Assembly (NCBI GenBank): GCA_946807835.1
Contig: OX327693.1
Coordinates: 12,293,501 to 12,357,500 of the forward strand
DNA: 64,000 bases
Source: Ailanthus altissimus
Taxonomy: Eukaryota; Streptophyta; Magnoliopsida; Sapindales; Simaroubaceae
Direction: 5' to 3'
The notes under the pieces are model-generated. The model was given only the letters and a program-made list of their open reading frames with translations, was not told where the DNA came from and did not search any database. The first letter of the stretch is position 1. Each line of letters opens with the position of its first letter. Positions 1 to 13,416 of the stretch are shown here, one piece after another. The position numbers and the translations under genes were made by a program.

Positions 1-2140
1 AGAATTTTGACTAAAAGTAAAGAAAAAACCACTATGTATGTTGAACACCTTCGATTAGATCGAGGATGTTTATACATGAGCAGTAAATTTATATATTATT
101 TAAAAGAGAATAAGATTCTAGCCAATATAGTTCTCCAGGTACTCCTTAACAAAAATGTGTTTTAAAGTGGAGAAACCAGACTTTATTAGACATAGTTCGA
201 TCGATGTTGAGATTCACCGATCTTCAAAAATATCTATGGGGTTATGCTTTAGAAACTGCTACTCACTTATTGAATAAAATTCTATCATAAGTAGTTCCTT
301 CTACTACATATGAGATATAGATTGGAAGAAAATTGAGTCTTAAATATATTAAGGTTTGGGGTTATCTTACTTGCATAAGTGTCATGTTACTTGCACTAAA
401 GGGGTTCAAGTATCGGTTTATTGAATATCTCAAATATTCTTATAGGATATCAGTTCTATAATCCAGAGGAATGAAACATGTTTATTACCAGTAATACCAC
501 TTTCTAGAGAAATAATTTCTCATGGGCCGTTGGGATTATAAAAGATTAAACTTCATAAAGTCAAACAGGATGAAAATGAATTGACGATGGAACCTAAAAG
601 TTAATTGAGTGAAATAACTTGAACACACTCTCCTCGTAGATCAGAATGGATATCAAGGCTACATGTTAAGTATGTTTCATACCTGAAAAGTGCTCTGGGT
701 ATTTTCTTAGTTGAAGAAAAGGATCATATAACTTATAGAAAGATGATGTTAGACATTATTTAAGGAAAATGATAAAATACCATGAAATTTAAAATTAACT
801 CTAAGTATGACAATCAAGTCTAGGACTTGGTTGTGTTTCCCGTAGGAATTGTTCCTATTGGTTGTAAATAAGTTTACACATTAAAAGTATAGGCCTAAAA
901 GGAGGTAGAAACCTTTAAAGCCCAATTGGTGTAAGAAGTTACACTCAGTGGTCTAGGATCAATTATTAGGAAAACTTTTGCTAATACACATGCTAAAGTT
1001 AATTCAAATTTTGTTAAATATTATAGCATGCAAAAGTCTTCATTGTTGATAAGGTATTTAGAGAGTCTGATTTCATTAGAACGAAGAGAAAGTGTATGTG
1101 TTCAGAAAGAGCGGTAGGTGCATAAATTATCTTTCTAATTCTCTATATGAATAGCGTACTCATCATCAGAAATGATATTGGTATGTTATAAGTCAATCAG
1201 TTAAGAGTTATTTGAGTAAGAACTTTTTCATAAAATATTTGGCAAAGGCTTCCTATATACTAAGTATAAAGCTTTATAGAGATAGAGTTAGGATGCTGAC
1301 AAGACTCCTTAAATCTTCATACATAGACTAAGTCCTGAAAAGGTACAATTTTAATAAATATAAGATAGTTGATGTATCTTTTAGGTATGACATTCATCTT
1401 TTTAAGAGAAAGTGTTTACAGGAAGAAGATTAAAGAGTTAGAGTGTCTAGTATACTATACGCATCAACTGGAGGTAGCTTGATGTGTACCATGTTATGTA
1501 TGAGGCCTGAATCCTAATGGCTATAAGTGTTACGAGCAGGTATCGGTTTAATCCAAGTAACGACCATTAAATGGCTGTGAAATAAATCTAGTTTATCTGA
1601 GAGGTACAAATGATAATTTTCTGACTTATGGAGAAAGCTACTTACAAATAAAAGGATACACAAACTCAGACTTTCAGTCTGATTTAGATGATAGATAATC
1701 TAAATCTAGTTATGTATTTCTCCTCAACGGTACCACAACTAGTAGATTAAGTGCAATTCAAATGTCTGCATTTTATAGAGGTAGAATATATTGTAACTTA
1801 AGAAGTCTGTAAAAGAAGCTTTATGGATATTCAAGTCAGTTGTAGAGCTTAGAATAATTTCAATCGCAATGAATCCTATCACACTATAATACAACAATAA
1901 CAGTGTAACTGCTCAAGTCGAGACACTATAAAATACACCAAAAGTCCAATCACGTGGATTCTTAATACAATATAATTAAAAATAACTTTGTCTATTGGAG
2001 ATGTAAAAGTATCTAGGGAAAATCCTTACATATTATAGCGAACCCACTATCTAAAGCCTTAACTCTTAAAGTGTTTGAGAAACATGTAGTGTCACTGGGT
2101 ATAAAATACCATCATGAATGACACTAGAGTAAATAGGAGT
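1..2140 (+). mobile_element. Copia A1, decayed pol remnant (INT, RT, RNase H)
   Basis: This is the 3' part of a Ty1/copia polyprotein that starts outside the window. The first 300 bases read as the end of the integrase core, with broken forms of the copia stretches around RGGEYMS and GVSERRN. The reverse transcriptase catalytic box is at about 1143-1190 and reads LYMNSVLIIRND, so the YMDD aspartates are lost. RNase H traces follow at about 1640-1900. A purine-rich tract with the context ACTAGAGTAAATAGGAG at about 2122-2138 is the polypurine tract, directly before the LTR. No reading frame longer than about 60 codons survives. It is the same family as A2, A3 and B. Certain as a copia remnant; domain edges are approximate. 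Confidence 0.85.
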
Positions 2141-4646
2141 TGCTTGAATTTATGCTTATATGCCCTCCCATTATGTATAAATATTTAATTATAGTATTTA
2201 TACGATTATCATATCTAATAAAATTATTAATATTATTAATTATTAAATGGTAAGATACTTGTAATTTTTTAGACATTATATGATCTGATAGAGTTTAGAT
2301 CTAGTCTAAAAGAGTTTAGATCAGTGCTAAGAGTTAGCAACGCTAAACGTTATAAGTGTTAAGAGTTAGTAGTGCTAAGAGTTAGTGGGTTATAAGATTT
2401 AGTAAAATCTATGGAGTTAGAACCTTGTTTGAAATAGAACAAAGATCTAAGAATATACTAGTAATGATGTAGCTGCAAAGAGTTACAGATAATGCTATGA
2501 AATGTCATTATGCAAGTATGTTTTGAAACACTATGTTTCTAATCTAATTTCATTGATACAGGTCTATCGATGAAACCTATTTAAATATAGATTAATATAT
2601 GTCTATATCTGGATGGTCTAGATGATTAGTCTTAACAAACCATGAGCTTAGTAGAAGCTCGTATGGAGATTCAGGTATTCAGTAAGGACTAGGTACTAAA
2701 CAGACTCATGAGAACCTCTAATAGACATCTCATAAAGTCGTTAATGAAAGGTCTTTTGAGTTGAGTAGTATTTGTGATCTTATGACCTGAGCGCCACAGT
2801 GGGCTTGTGAGTGATTTACTATAATTTTATTTCACTTATGTCGGAAATATTTCATGGTCTGACCACTGAGTGTCGCTAGGTATAGTTCGATGCTCATGGA
2901 GTTTGGTGTGCATAAATATGAGATCCGTAAGCTTATATGAGTGAGTTGTAAATCTTAATGCTGGAGATAATATTTCAAAAAGTCTTGTGGCCACAAGCAT
3001 AAACCCCGAAAAGTATTTTCTGTAGGGATAAACAATATCACAAAAGTATTTGTGGATATTGTCTTTGAAAATGTAAATCTAGAGATACGTTTATGATTGA
3101 GCAAATAGAGATTTGACGGTTATGATCATATTTCTGCTCTTCTAGGATATAAATAACAGAAGGATTATAAAAATATGCTATAATCTCAACTTGTATGATC
3201 TAACGCGTTGCTTTGTAATATCTGTAATGTGTGTGTGGAGCATTGTTCATGGACGTATGAAGGAGCTTTATATGAAAACTGGGCATAGACTTAGAGAGTC
3301 TCACAATATGAAGTGTACTCATTACGTATTAGGGTAGCAAACTGGATTGAATAATTCAATCCAGTAAATTCTAGTAAAATTGAATAATTATTTTGGGATC
3401 CCTCAGGATGTACATTTGTCAATACTTAATTGTTAAGTACATCATTTAATTAGTTAACAAGAGTTATTAACCAATGAAATATTGACAAGTGGCATAATTT
3501 AGTACATAAATTATTTTTTACCTTGAATTTATCATTTAACCTTGCTAGTAAAAACTGATAGTAAATTATTTATTCAAAAGTGTTTTGAATAATTAATTTA
3601 ATTAAATTTATTAGGTAAAAGTAAAAATATATTAATTGGTAGTGGACCATTTATGTTTTAAATAATATATATAAAAGTGGACCATGCATTTATATTAAAT
3701 GGATAACATCATTTTTCCATTTGAAAAATAAATTAAATGGAATGTGAGCACTAGCATGATAGAATATTGAAATGATATAATTATCATTTCAATAAGTTAG
3801 ATGGTCGGCCATTTAAACTTGAAATACAAATGTTTTGTATTTAAATCTAATAGACAAAATAAGTGCTTGTATGGTCAAAAATTGGCCACTTGAGAAAATG
3901 CTAAATTGAGCACTTAAATAACTGTTTTAGTGGTAGGAACACTTGTATTTAATTATTCAAGTGTTGAAACCAATTTGGATGGTTTTGATTCATTCTCTCT
4001 GTGGAATGATTCAGCCAAGTGAGATAATGGAGTGAAAGAGAAATATTTTGTCTTGGTTTTCTTTCAAAGGGTTGAAAGACTAGTGAATGAAGAGTGTTTT
4101 CTCATTCTAAATGATTATACAATTCATCAAAGACAATGAGTAAGTTTTATTATTGTTGCGTTAGTAAAGTGTTGCTGAGAGGAACAAAAGAAAAACAAAA
4201 TAAACTTTTCTCATCTTCCTCTCATTTCATGGATGGCCAAAACCATATTTATCTTTATGAAAATATATATATTTGTGTTCAAAGAATTTGAACACAAAAT
4301 TTGCTAGAAATTCTAAATCAAAGTTACTATTCTAGCATCATAATCCCACCAAACCGTTTGTGACTAGAATTGTTCAAGAATATACTTCAAGGTGAGCTCT
4401 TTACTTGGAAACTTAGAGGACTTAAAAGTTTTGTAAAGCTACCTTCATTAGGTAAGTGTTCTTTATATGTTATTTTAGCCTAATTGTTCATCATTTATAA
4501 ATTTTGTATAATATTTATAAACATGCATATATGTGATATATGTGTTTAATTTTATTAATTGAGTGGATTTATTACAATGCTTCTGCTGCATGTTATAAAA
4601 ATTTGAAATTATATGTGGACTCGTAAATCAGACACTAAACTTAACA
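2141..4646 (+). repeat. 3' LTR of copia A1 (about 2.5 kb)
   Basis: The LTR begins TGCTTGAATTTATGC after the polypurine tract and matches, with many differences, the two LTRs of A3 along its whole length. It ends in ...CTTAACA. A TATA box (TATAAATA, 3148-3155) lies at the same place as in the other copies of this LTR and is the likely promoter. The sequence that follows at 4647 is the integrase of a second copia element, so A1 appears to have inserted into A2. The target duplication cannot be tested because the 5' end of A1 is outside the window. Confidence 0.85.
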
Positions 4647-6699
4647 TGAATCATGCTACAATGAATGGTTTTCGATACTTCGTACTCTTCATCAATGATT
4701 TATTATGACATCGGTACGTGTTTTTTATGAGATGCAAGTAAAAAATCTTTGAAAAGTTCAAAGAATTTCAACTTGAAGTAGTGAAACAAATCGGCATTTA
4801 CATCAAGTGTCTTTGATAATATCCAGGCGGTGAGTACATGAGAGTGAATTCATCGACTTTTTAAAAGAGAATGAGTTTCTCACTCAATATAGTCCTTCAG
4901 ATACTCCGCAACATAATGGTGTTTTGAATAGGAGGAATCAAATTTTTTTAAATATAGTCCAATCGATGATGAGCTTTACTGATCTCCTTGAATAACTATA
5001 GGGATATGCTCTGAAATTGTTGATCACATATTGAATAGAGTTCCATCCAAAGTTGTTCCAACTACTCCGCATGAGATGTGGAAAGAAAAGAAGCCAAGTC
5101 ATAAATATTTTAAGATATGGGGCTATCCTGCTTACGTAAGAGTTGCACAACAGGATAAACTTGAACCCAGGGGTACAAGTATCGGTTCATTGGGTATCAC
5201 AAGAATTCAATGGGATACCAGTTCTATGATTCTGAGGAACGAAACATGTTCGTTTCTCATTATGCCATTTTTCTAGAGAAAGAGTTTCTTATAGATCATG
5301 GAGATTGTAGAAAGATTGAACTTGATGAAGTCAATTAGAATCAAAATGAACCAGGGATTAACCTTCAGGCTCAATCGTGCAGAACACCTTTGACACACCC
5401 TCCACGTAGGTCAAAAAAGATGTCAAGGCCACCTACTTGGTATGGTTAGATGCCTAAATGTGTCCTTGGAGTTTTCTTACTTGAAAAAAATAATCTTTTG
5501 ACTTATAGGGAGACGATGTTAGACAATGACTTGGAAAAATGGCAAGATGCCATGAAATCTGAAATTGAATAAATACATCATAATTAAGTCTAGGACTTAG
5601 TTAAGCTTCCCAAAAGAATAGTTTCTATCGGTTGTAAATGAATTTACAAAATGAAGCGTTGACGAGATGGAGAGGTAGAGACCTTTAAAGCCTGACTAGT
5701 TGCTAATGGTAATGCTCAGCAGTCTGTGATCGATTATAAGGAAACCTTTGCACCACTAGCAATGTTAAAGTCAATTAGGATTTTATTGGTTATTGTTACA
5801 TGGATATTTTAATAAAGAGATATACATGGAATCGCCTAAAGGTTTTGCATCTAGCCAAAGAGCTGGTCTAGTATACAGACTGAAGAAGTCAATTTATGGA
5901 CTTAAGCAGGCCTCCCGAAGCTGAAATCTTTATTTTGATGAGGTAATCAAAAAGTCTGGTTTCATAAAAAATTAGCAAGAAGCTTGTATGTACAGAAAAG
6001 TTAGTAAGAGCATAATAGTCTTCTTAGTTCTCTATGTTGAAGATATAATTATCATTGGAAATGATATTAGTATGTTACAATAAGTAAATAGCTATCTGAG
6101 TAAGAACTTCTCTATGAAAGATTTGGGAGAGGCTTCCTATATACTGGGTATAAAGCTTTATAGAGATAGAACTAGAAAGCTGATAGGACTCTTCCAATTA
6201 TCGTACATTGATAATGTCTTAGAAATGTACAATTTCTCTAATTGTAAGACAGTTAGTGTACCCTTTAGATATGATGTTCATCTTTCAAGAAGAATGTCTC
6301 CTCATATGGAAAATGAAAGAGTTAGAATGTTTAACATACCTTATGCATCAACTGTTAGAAGCTTGATGTATGTTATAATGTACATAAGACCTGACATCAG
6401 TATGGCTGTAAGTGTTACTAGCCAGTATCAGTCTGATCCAAGTGACAGCCATTAGATGGCAGAAAAACATGTCTCGAAATACCTTAAGGGTATAAAGGAC
6501 AAGTTTCTCATTTACGGATATAATGATTTATAGGTTAAAGGATACACAGATGCAGACTTTCAGTTTGATTTCGATGATAGGAAGTCTACATCTGGTTATA
6601 TGTTTATTCTCAATGGTGCTATAGTGAGTTAGAAGAGCAATAAGCAGGGGTCCACACCTGATTCTACAATGGAAGCAAAATACATCATCGCTGTTTGTA
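4647..6699 (+). pseudogene. Copia A2 pol pseudogene (integrase, RT, start of RNase H)
   Basis: The reading starts inside the integrase core (NHATMNGFRYFVLFI), where A1 inserted. Integrase continues to about 5280. A fragment of 81 codons at 5031-5276 holds the conserved late-integrase stretch with TPHEMW and KIWGYPAYV. Reverse transcriptase runs from about 5390 to 6470; its active box at 6028-6050 reads LYVEDI, so one aspartate of YVDD is replaced by glutamate. The longest open piece (6114-6455, 113 codons) is the RT thumb and connection, beginning MKDLGEASYILGIKLYRDR. RNase H starts at about 6540 and is cut at about 6699, where the sequence jumps into the LTR: the end of RNase H, the polypurine tract and the LTR start are deleted. 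Inactive. Confidence 0.85.
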
Positions 6700-7423
6700 T
6701 GATTAATTATTTAATAATATTTATACAACGTATTTTTTATTAAATCGCTAATATTCTTAATTATATAGTATTAATGCTAGTAATGCTACAGACATTATAT
6801 GATCTAAAAGAGTTTAGATCAGGGTTAAGAGTTAAGAATGCTGAAAATTATAAATGCTAAGAGTTAGCAGGTTATAAGAGTCAGTGAAATTAAGGAGTTA
6901 AAACCTTGTCTATAATAGAACAAAGACCTGATGGTATATCAATAATGACATAGTTGCAAAGAGTTGCAATAAGGTGCTAGGAAATGTCATTATGCAAGTA
7001 CATTATCAAATACTGTCTTTTTGATTATTTTCACCAATATAGGTCATTGGTAAATATTTTTTATATAGATCAGTGTATATCTATATCTGTAGGGTACATA
7101 TGATTATTCTTAGTTGACTATAAGCTTAGAGCTCGTATAGGCATATAGGTATTTTGTTAAGACTGAACATTGAACAGACGCACGAGAAAACCAATAGATA
7201 TCCTAGGAAACCGTCAATGACAAATCCTCTCGAGTTGAGTAGTATTCGTAGTCTTTTGACCTGAGTGTCACTGTGGGCTTATGGGTAATCTACTATACTT
7301 TGGTTCCACGGATGTCAAAGACCTTTTATGGTTTGATTGTTATGTGTCGCTAGGTATGGTTCGATGCTCACGGAGTACGGTATGCGCAGATGTGGGATCC
7401 GTCATCTTATATAGGTGGGTTGT
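6700..7423 (+). repeat. Copia A2 3' LTR, left part
   Basis: This matches the first third of the copia LTR family (the stretch with GATCTAAAAGAGTTTAGATC, then the region of CTGAGTGTCACTGTGGGCTT). Its first few dozen bases are missing because of the deletion at 6699. It is interrupted at 7423 by a gypsy insertion and continues at 9331; joining the two sides restores the family sequence GTGGGTTGTATATCC. Confidence 0.8.
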
Positions 7424-8764
7424 TGATAAGTAAATTATATCTATTATTTTCACTCTCTTAACTTGATTAATTGCTCATTTTAATAAAAATATTAGGCTTT
7501 TTAAATGTTTATTGTCGTTTGTAGATTTAGAGTCAATGGAACAATTAGGGATGAAACTCTAAGGAACACAAGGTAAAACATAAAACACTACCGTAACAAC
7601 GCTATAGTAATATGTGAACAGTGATTTTGCTACATTATTTCCCTAAATGATGAATAGTATTTCACCCCAACAAAAATTCCAACACCCTAGCGTTTATGAG
7701 ATCTCGCTGTAAAGCCAAGTGAACAGTGACTCATAAATAGTACCCTGAACTATAGTACTTTCGCCACAGTGATGAATAGTATTTGTTGCAGTGGTGAACA
7801 GTGTGTTTTTTTCTAAACATAAAAGTAATATAACTCAAAGACTCCAATCAATCCTTATATAAATGCCACTTATTTTAGACCTAAAAAAACACATAATTTA
7901 GGGCTCTCAGAGCCACAACACATAAAAAAATAACAATTTTTATAAAGAGAAGTAAAGGAAATTCAAAGAAGCAAGAAATTATTGGCGAATCTTTGGCGTA
8001 TTAACCAACTGCGAATTAATGTCTATATTGGTTTGCTTTTGGTTGAACTCAATATGTGAGCTTAATTATTGGATCTTTTTAATATTTATGTGAACTCAAT
8101 TTTTCATTATTCAAATTATTTTGTTTTTAATGCTTCATTATATTAGATCAATATTATATTAATTTGGTAATACTTTGATACACTCAGAGGAGGCATAATT
8201 GTATTTAGACCTAGATAATTTGATGCATAATTGTAGAGTAACATTCAATGTTGCATATGCAAGTTTTAAATTATGATAAGAATATACCTAATTGGAATAT
8301 ATGGTTAACAAGACTTGTTCTTAATGAATCTTAATTTATTACAAGTGCCATAGGAATATAAGTATTTGGTAAATTATGATATACTTGCATGACCATAGGA
8401 AAGGCTTGTGAATACATTAGTGTCTTGACCAATAATAAGAATTGATAGATATAAATATTAAAATGATTAATCTTTAGAAAACATATTGAAGGATAGTAAT
8501 TAATCATAGGCTTTCTCTATATTACTATTTACTTATTTTATTTGAGTTGTGTCATTTATTTTCTACACTTTTATTTTACTTAAATTCATTGCAAAATTAA
8601 GATTTGATTTTTCTGAATAATTATAAGAAAGATATAATTTTAGTACTTGGTAGAAAATAAAAATTATCCCTATAGGTTCGACATCAGACTTTATAAGTCC
8701 CTTTATTACTTGTTACGATAGCGTATACTTACACTTAATTTTAAGATATAGAAATATCGCATCA
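7424..8764 (+). repeat. 5' LTR of the deleted gypsy element
   Basis: It runs from TGATAAGTAAATT to ATATCGCATCA (1341 bp). The last 140 bases have the gypsy LTR signature with GGTTCGACATC followed by the terminal ATCA. About 190-380 bases from the start lies a cluster of short words of the type GTGAACAGTG and GATGAATAGTATT (7611-7800), in a position like that of the GC-rich cassette of other gypsy LTRs in this window. Confidence 0.85.
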
Positions 8765-8770
8765 AGATTT

Positions 8771-8790
8771 TGGCGCCGTTGCCAAGGATA
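8771..8790 (+). other. Primer binding site, tRNA-Asp type
   Basis: TGGCGCCGTTGCCAAGGATA, six bases after the LTR end, is close to the tRNA-Asp-complementary site known from Athila- and Tat-type gypsy elements. The differences lie in its second half. Confidence 0.85.
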
Positions 8791-8946
8791 ATATTTTGTT
8801 TTCGCCAATATTAATACCAATCTTTCTTATTTTTAATTCAGAATTTTTTTAATTAATTTTTTTCATATAAGTCTTTTTTTTTAATTTTTTGTACAGATGC
8901 TTTTCAATTCTTTTTGTTTTTATTTTTTTAGGACACCTTTCAGAGC

Positions 8947-9330
8947 TATACTTGCATGACCATAGGAAAGGCTTGTGAATACATTAGTGTCTTGACCAAT
9001 AATAAGAATTGACGGATATAAATATTAAAATGATTAATCTTTAGAAAACTATTGAAGGATAGTAATTAATCCTAAGCTTTCTCTATATTGCTATTTTCTT
9101 ATTTTATTTGACTTATGTCATTTATTTTCTGCACTTTTATTTTACTTAAATTTATTGCAAAATTAAGATTTTATTTTTCTGAACAATTACAAGAAAGATA
9201 TAATTTTAGTACTTAGTAGAAAATAAAAATTATCCCTGTGGGTTCGACATCTAACTTTATAAGTCCCTTTATTACTTGTTACGATAGCGTATACTTGTGT
9301 TTGATTTTAAGATATAAAAATATCACATCA
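8947..9330 (+). repeat. Truncated 3' LTR of the deleted gypsy element
   Basis: The last 384 bases of the LTR, nearly identical to 8380-8764, ending ATATCACATCA directly before the second copy of the target duplication. Confidence 0.85.
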
Positions 9331-10870
9331 GTTGTATATCCAATACTCTAAGATTGTATCTAAGAAAGTCTTGTGGCCATAGTAGCGGATAAATGGTAAC
9401 CCACGCATACTGTTCATTAGCACTGTTTACATTTTTTACATTTTAGTCCCCTCTTGGATTCTCATCTCAAATAACTCCGTTTGCATCCGATTTCTGGTAT
9501 TTTTGCTCTGATAATGCTTAAACCTATAAAACAACATTGATATGCATAAATAGCCAAATTATTGGGATAAATTAAACAAACATCAAGTTTAGGAGGATAA
9601 AATATTTTATGCAATTATGCCCTATTAGGTATAAGTGACGAAAGTATTATATGTATGCGCTGATTTGTAATATCCATGATGTGTGTATGGGACATTGTTG
9701 ATGCACTTATGGAATAGTTTCATTTGACGAATTGGACGTGGACCTAGAGAGTTCCGCAATATTAAGTATACTCGTTGTGTACTAGAGCAGCATATTGGAT
9801 TAAATAATTAAATCTAATAAAATCCAACAAAACTAAATATTTGTTTCAAAAACCCTTATGTTGTGCACGTGTCAATACTTAAATGTTAAGTATATTAATT
9901 AGTTAATAATTATTGTTAATCAATTAAATGGTGACACATGGCACATAGTTTGGATAAATTACTCAAATGTTGGGTTTGGTGAGACCTACTTTAGGTTAAA
10001 TGAGGGCTTAAGGGTAATATTACTTAATTGATTATTTAATTATTAAATAATCAAAATATCTATTTATTTAATTGTTAAATAAATAGTTAACTAAATTATA
10101 GTTAAGTGTTAACTAATAAATTCAGTTAATTAGATAATTATGTAACCTAACCTAAGTTAAGCTAGTTAACTATGGAAAGGTTAAGCTAAAATATCTAAAA
10201 GTCTTAATGGTTAAGTTTCCTTAACTCTACCATGGTTATTAGTTAGCATAGGGGTTGAGTTAAATTAATGAAACAAATATTAAATTAATGAAATCAATTT
10301 TATTTCATATAAAAATACAAAAGTCTTGGTTGTCCATGGTTTATAGTTTTGAAAGAAATGTCTTTTGTTCTTGGTTCTAAGTGTTAGAAACAAAATAAAT
10401 AAAAACCATTTTTCCATCTTCATCATTTCGTCACTTTTTGGCTGACCAAGTTAGAAGTAATTAGATAATTGCTTTTCTTGTTCAAATGTTGAATTAGAGG
10501 AAAAACATTAATTACTTTGTAATTGTATTAATAGTTCAAGAGTTAATCTATAGTTTAAATAGTTAAACTAAAATTATTGGATTTAGGCTACTATACTAAC
10601 TGATCAAACCCACACTGTTGATCACTAGAACTGCCAATGAGCATCACTTTGGGCGGTATTCTGAAAACTATAATCCAAAGGTTTCACAAGTGATTTATTC
10701 TCAATCCTTGTTTTAATATGATTAAAAGTATAAAATGTGTTCATATTATTATTTTTACACTTTCGCTATGTATTTGATGTGTATATAGATGTATGAGAAG
10801 AATATATATATATATAAATAAACATAAAACTACATGTATACACCATAGAATAATCAACGCTTTCACTTAA
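9331..10870 (+). repeat. Copia A2 3' LTR, right part
   Basis: The copia LTR resumes after the gypsy insertion (GTTGTATATCC...) and can be followed through the parts with TTTGTAATATCC, the region resembling GTGTCAATACTTAA, and the stretch before the LTR end. It is more diverged than the LTRs of A3. About 220 bases of normal LTR are replaced by a foreign fragment at 9386-9630. The right end, near 10870, is uncertain because the terminal CA cannot be fixed by comparison. A short (TA)n run lies at about 10803-10816. Confidence 0.65.
9386..9630 (-). repeat. Fragment of a gypsy LTR start, minus strand
   Basis: Read on the minus strand it begins CTAATAGGGCATAATTGC and resembles the first 250 bases of the solo gypsy LTRs at 24134 and 26456 (a TGATAGGGGCATAAAAG-like start, then GCTATTTA, then GGAGTTATTTGAGATGAG). 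It replaces part of the A2 LTR, so insertion came with deletion. I see no clear target duplication. Confidence 0.5.
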
Positions 10871-10904
10871 TGTATAAGATTATAAAACTCGGACTAAAAA
10901 ATAT

Positions 10905-13416
10905 AGGTGCTACCTACCAATGACCTTAGAGTAAGCTATTCAAACCCTTAATAAGGAAAAGCATGGAAGTATACGTAGTTGACATGATTGCAAAATTCGA
11001 ACAAGTAGAAGGTCACATAGATAACCTCAGAGAAAATTTTAAAATCTATAGAGAACACAACATGAAGCTAAATCCCAAAAAATGCATATTCAAAGTTGAA
11101 TTATGAAAATGTTTGGGATTCCTATTAAGCCAAAGAGGAATAGAAGCCAATTAAAAAAATAATTTAGTCATTAAAATGAAGTTTCCAAACATAGTCAAGG
11201 AAATATAGAGGCTCACTGGTAGAATAATTATTCTTAGTCGTTTCATTTCAAAGGATATTGACAAATCGTTAAATCTTTCCAGAGTATTAAGAGCAAAGAT
11301 AAAACCAGATAAACCCACCTTGCGAGGAAGTTTTCTAGAAACAAAAAGAGTACATAGCTCAACCACTCCATCTTGTTGTACAAAGAACAAAGGACCATCT
11401 AATCCTATATTTAGAAGTCTTTGCTTAAGCAATAAGCACAACATTGGTTAAAGAAGAAGAAAACATTTTAAGACCAGTCTATTTCACTAGTAAACTATTT
11501 ATAGATCTTGAGACTTGTTATTCACTAGTAGAAAATCTAGCTTTGGCACTAGTTACAACTAGACCAAAGTTGTGACCTTACTTCTAAGCCCACATAATAA
11601 GCATCTTCACAAACTAGCCCCTAAGTCAGATTCTTTACAACCCAAACCTCTTAGAATGTCTCATCAAGTGGGTGATCGAGTTCAGTGAGTTTGACATACA
11701 GTATAAACCAAGTGTGGCCATTAAGACACATGCCCTTGCCAACTTCATCGTAAAATATACATACAAAGGCTAGTTCTAAGAGGAAACCCTATATGAAGAA
11801 TCTCTAAACTACTAAAGAAAAGAAGCCTCTCGCATTCCTACCTAGACACTTTTCATTGATGAGCCTCAAACTAAAAAATATATAGGGTTGGTATAATTAT
11901 TATTAGTCCAAAAGGAGATGAACTTTGCTACGTAGTCAGATTTGGCTTCCCAACCACTTATAATAAGGCCAAATACCAGGCCCTCCTCGCTAGACTAAGA
12001 GTCATGCAATCACTTATCCCCAAAAGAGTCCTAATTAAAAGTGATTCAAAACTTGTTGTCAATCAAGTCAATAAAGGATACTAGGTCTAGGAAGACCAAA
12101 TAGCTACATACATCAAAATGGTCAAAACAAAAAAAAAAATTTGAGGAAGTGGTCATCCAGTAAATACTAAAAGAAGAAAATCTCAAGGTAGATATCCTGA
12201 CAAACATAGCTTTGATAAAAGAACCTTGGATACCACGATCTATTTCTCTTAAATTCATCCTCAAACTAAGCATAGAAATGAAAGAACCAAAAGATATCAT
12301 ACTAATCAACCTATGACCTAGTTAGAAAGACCCAATTTAGAACTTTATAAAGAGAGGAATCTACTACATAATAACTAAGAAACACGACAACAAAGGTATA
12401 AAATAGTTTATTATACTACCATTGATAGCATCCTTTACCAACGAGGGTACTCCCTCCCTTGCCTAAGATACCTAACACTTGAAAAAGTTGAATACACGCT
12501 TCATGAAATACAAGAAGAAATATGCAAAAATCATTCTAGAGAAGATACTGTAGCTCATAAAACCTTTAAAATATAGGTATTACTATCCTATCATATTCAA
12601 TGACCATAAGGAGCTGGTTAAAAAGTGCAACATATGCCAAAATTATGCCAACAACGTCCATGTGCCATCAAAAAATCTAAATATAATAGATAACCCTTGA
12701 TTGTTTACATAATGGGGATTCGACTTGATTGGCCCTTAACCCTATAGAAGGGGATTAACCAAGTACGCCGTTATTGATGTGGATTATTTCACTAAGTAGA
12801 TAGAGATTAAGCCCCTAGCATATATCACAACAGAAAGAACACAAGATTTCATGTGGGAGAATTTGGTTTACAGATTTAGGATACCTCACACCATCTCATA
12901 GACCATAGAAAATATTTTGATAATGAGAATTTCAAAGAGTTATGTACACAGCTCAACTACCAGCTCTTGTTTGCCTTACTTAACCATTCAAAAATAAATT
13001 AGTGGGTTAAATCTTCCAATAAAATTGTCAAAAAAAAGGCTAAAAAAGAAGTTGATTGAAAAAAAAATCATCTTAAGTGAAAGAGCTACCTAAGGTTCTA
13101 TGGGCTCTATAAACTAGTACCTTTTGGTTATGAAGCCGTAATCCCTGTAGAAAAAGGAATGACTACCTATAGAGTACAAAATTTTGACAAAGAGAAGAAT
13201 GAAGAACTCATGAGGAAGAACCTAGACCTTATTAAACAAAATAGGGACGCAACCAAAATTTGAACTGTTGCCTATTAATAGAAGATTGCTCAATATTATA
13301 ACGAGCGAGTTCAAGCTCGAGAATTCCAAGAAGGGGACTTGGTCTTGAGGAAAGTTTTGTCAAATATAAACAACCCAATAGATAGAGTCCTCAGACAAAA
13401 TTAGGAAAGTCTTTAC
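10905..13416 (+). pseudogene. Ty3/gypsy Tat-type pol pseudogene (element J)
   Basis: The reading enters in the RT palm (ATYQ at about 10910). The catalytic box at about 10970-10985 is EVYVVDMIAK, so YVDD is mutated. The RT end follows (LNPKKCIF; LGFLLSQRGIEA to about 11150), then the connection and classical RNase H (about 11160-11760). A second, archaeal-type RNase H lies at about 11880-12200, with the stretches GVGIIIISPKGDE, KYQALLARL and IKSDSKLVVNQVNKGY; the usual glutamate before ALLA is glutamine. A second RNase H marks the Tat branch. Integrase occupies about 12400-13416, with the late stretch GYEAVIPVE at about 13122-13150 and FQEGDLVLRKV near 13330. Stops and shifts occur throughout. 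It is cut at 13416 by a gypsy LTR. Confidence 0.8.

Larger units (their letters stand above)
7424..9330 (+). mobile_element. Internally deleted Ty3/gypsy element with tRNA-Asp primer site
   Basis: The element is bounded by a 5-bp target duplication GTTGT (7419-7423 and 9331-9335). It consists of one complete LTR (7424-8764), a primer binding site, only about 180 bases of internal DNA, and the last 384 bases of a second LTR (8947-9330). All protein-coding sequence is gone. The two LTR copies are very similar over the shared part, which begins near TATACTTGCATGACC in both. The tRNA-Asp type primer site is typical of the Athila and Tat branches of Ty3/gypsy. The junction at 8946/8947 marks the internal deletion. 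Confidence 0.85.

Noticed and set aside
11151..12309. Minus-strand frames of 97 and 87 codons
   Set aside because: Shadows of the plus-strand Tat pol reading.
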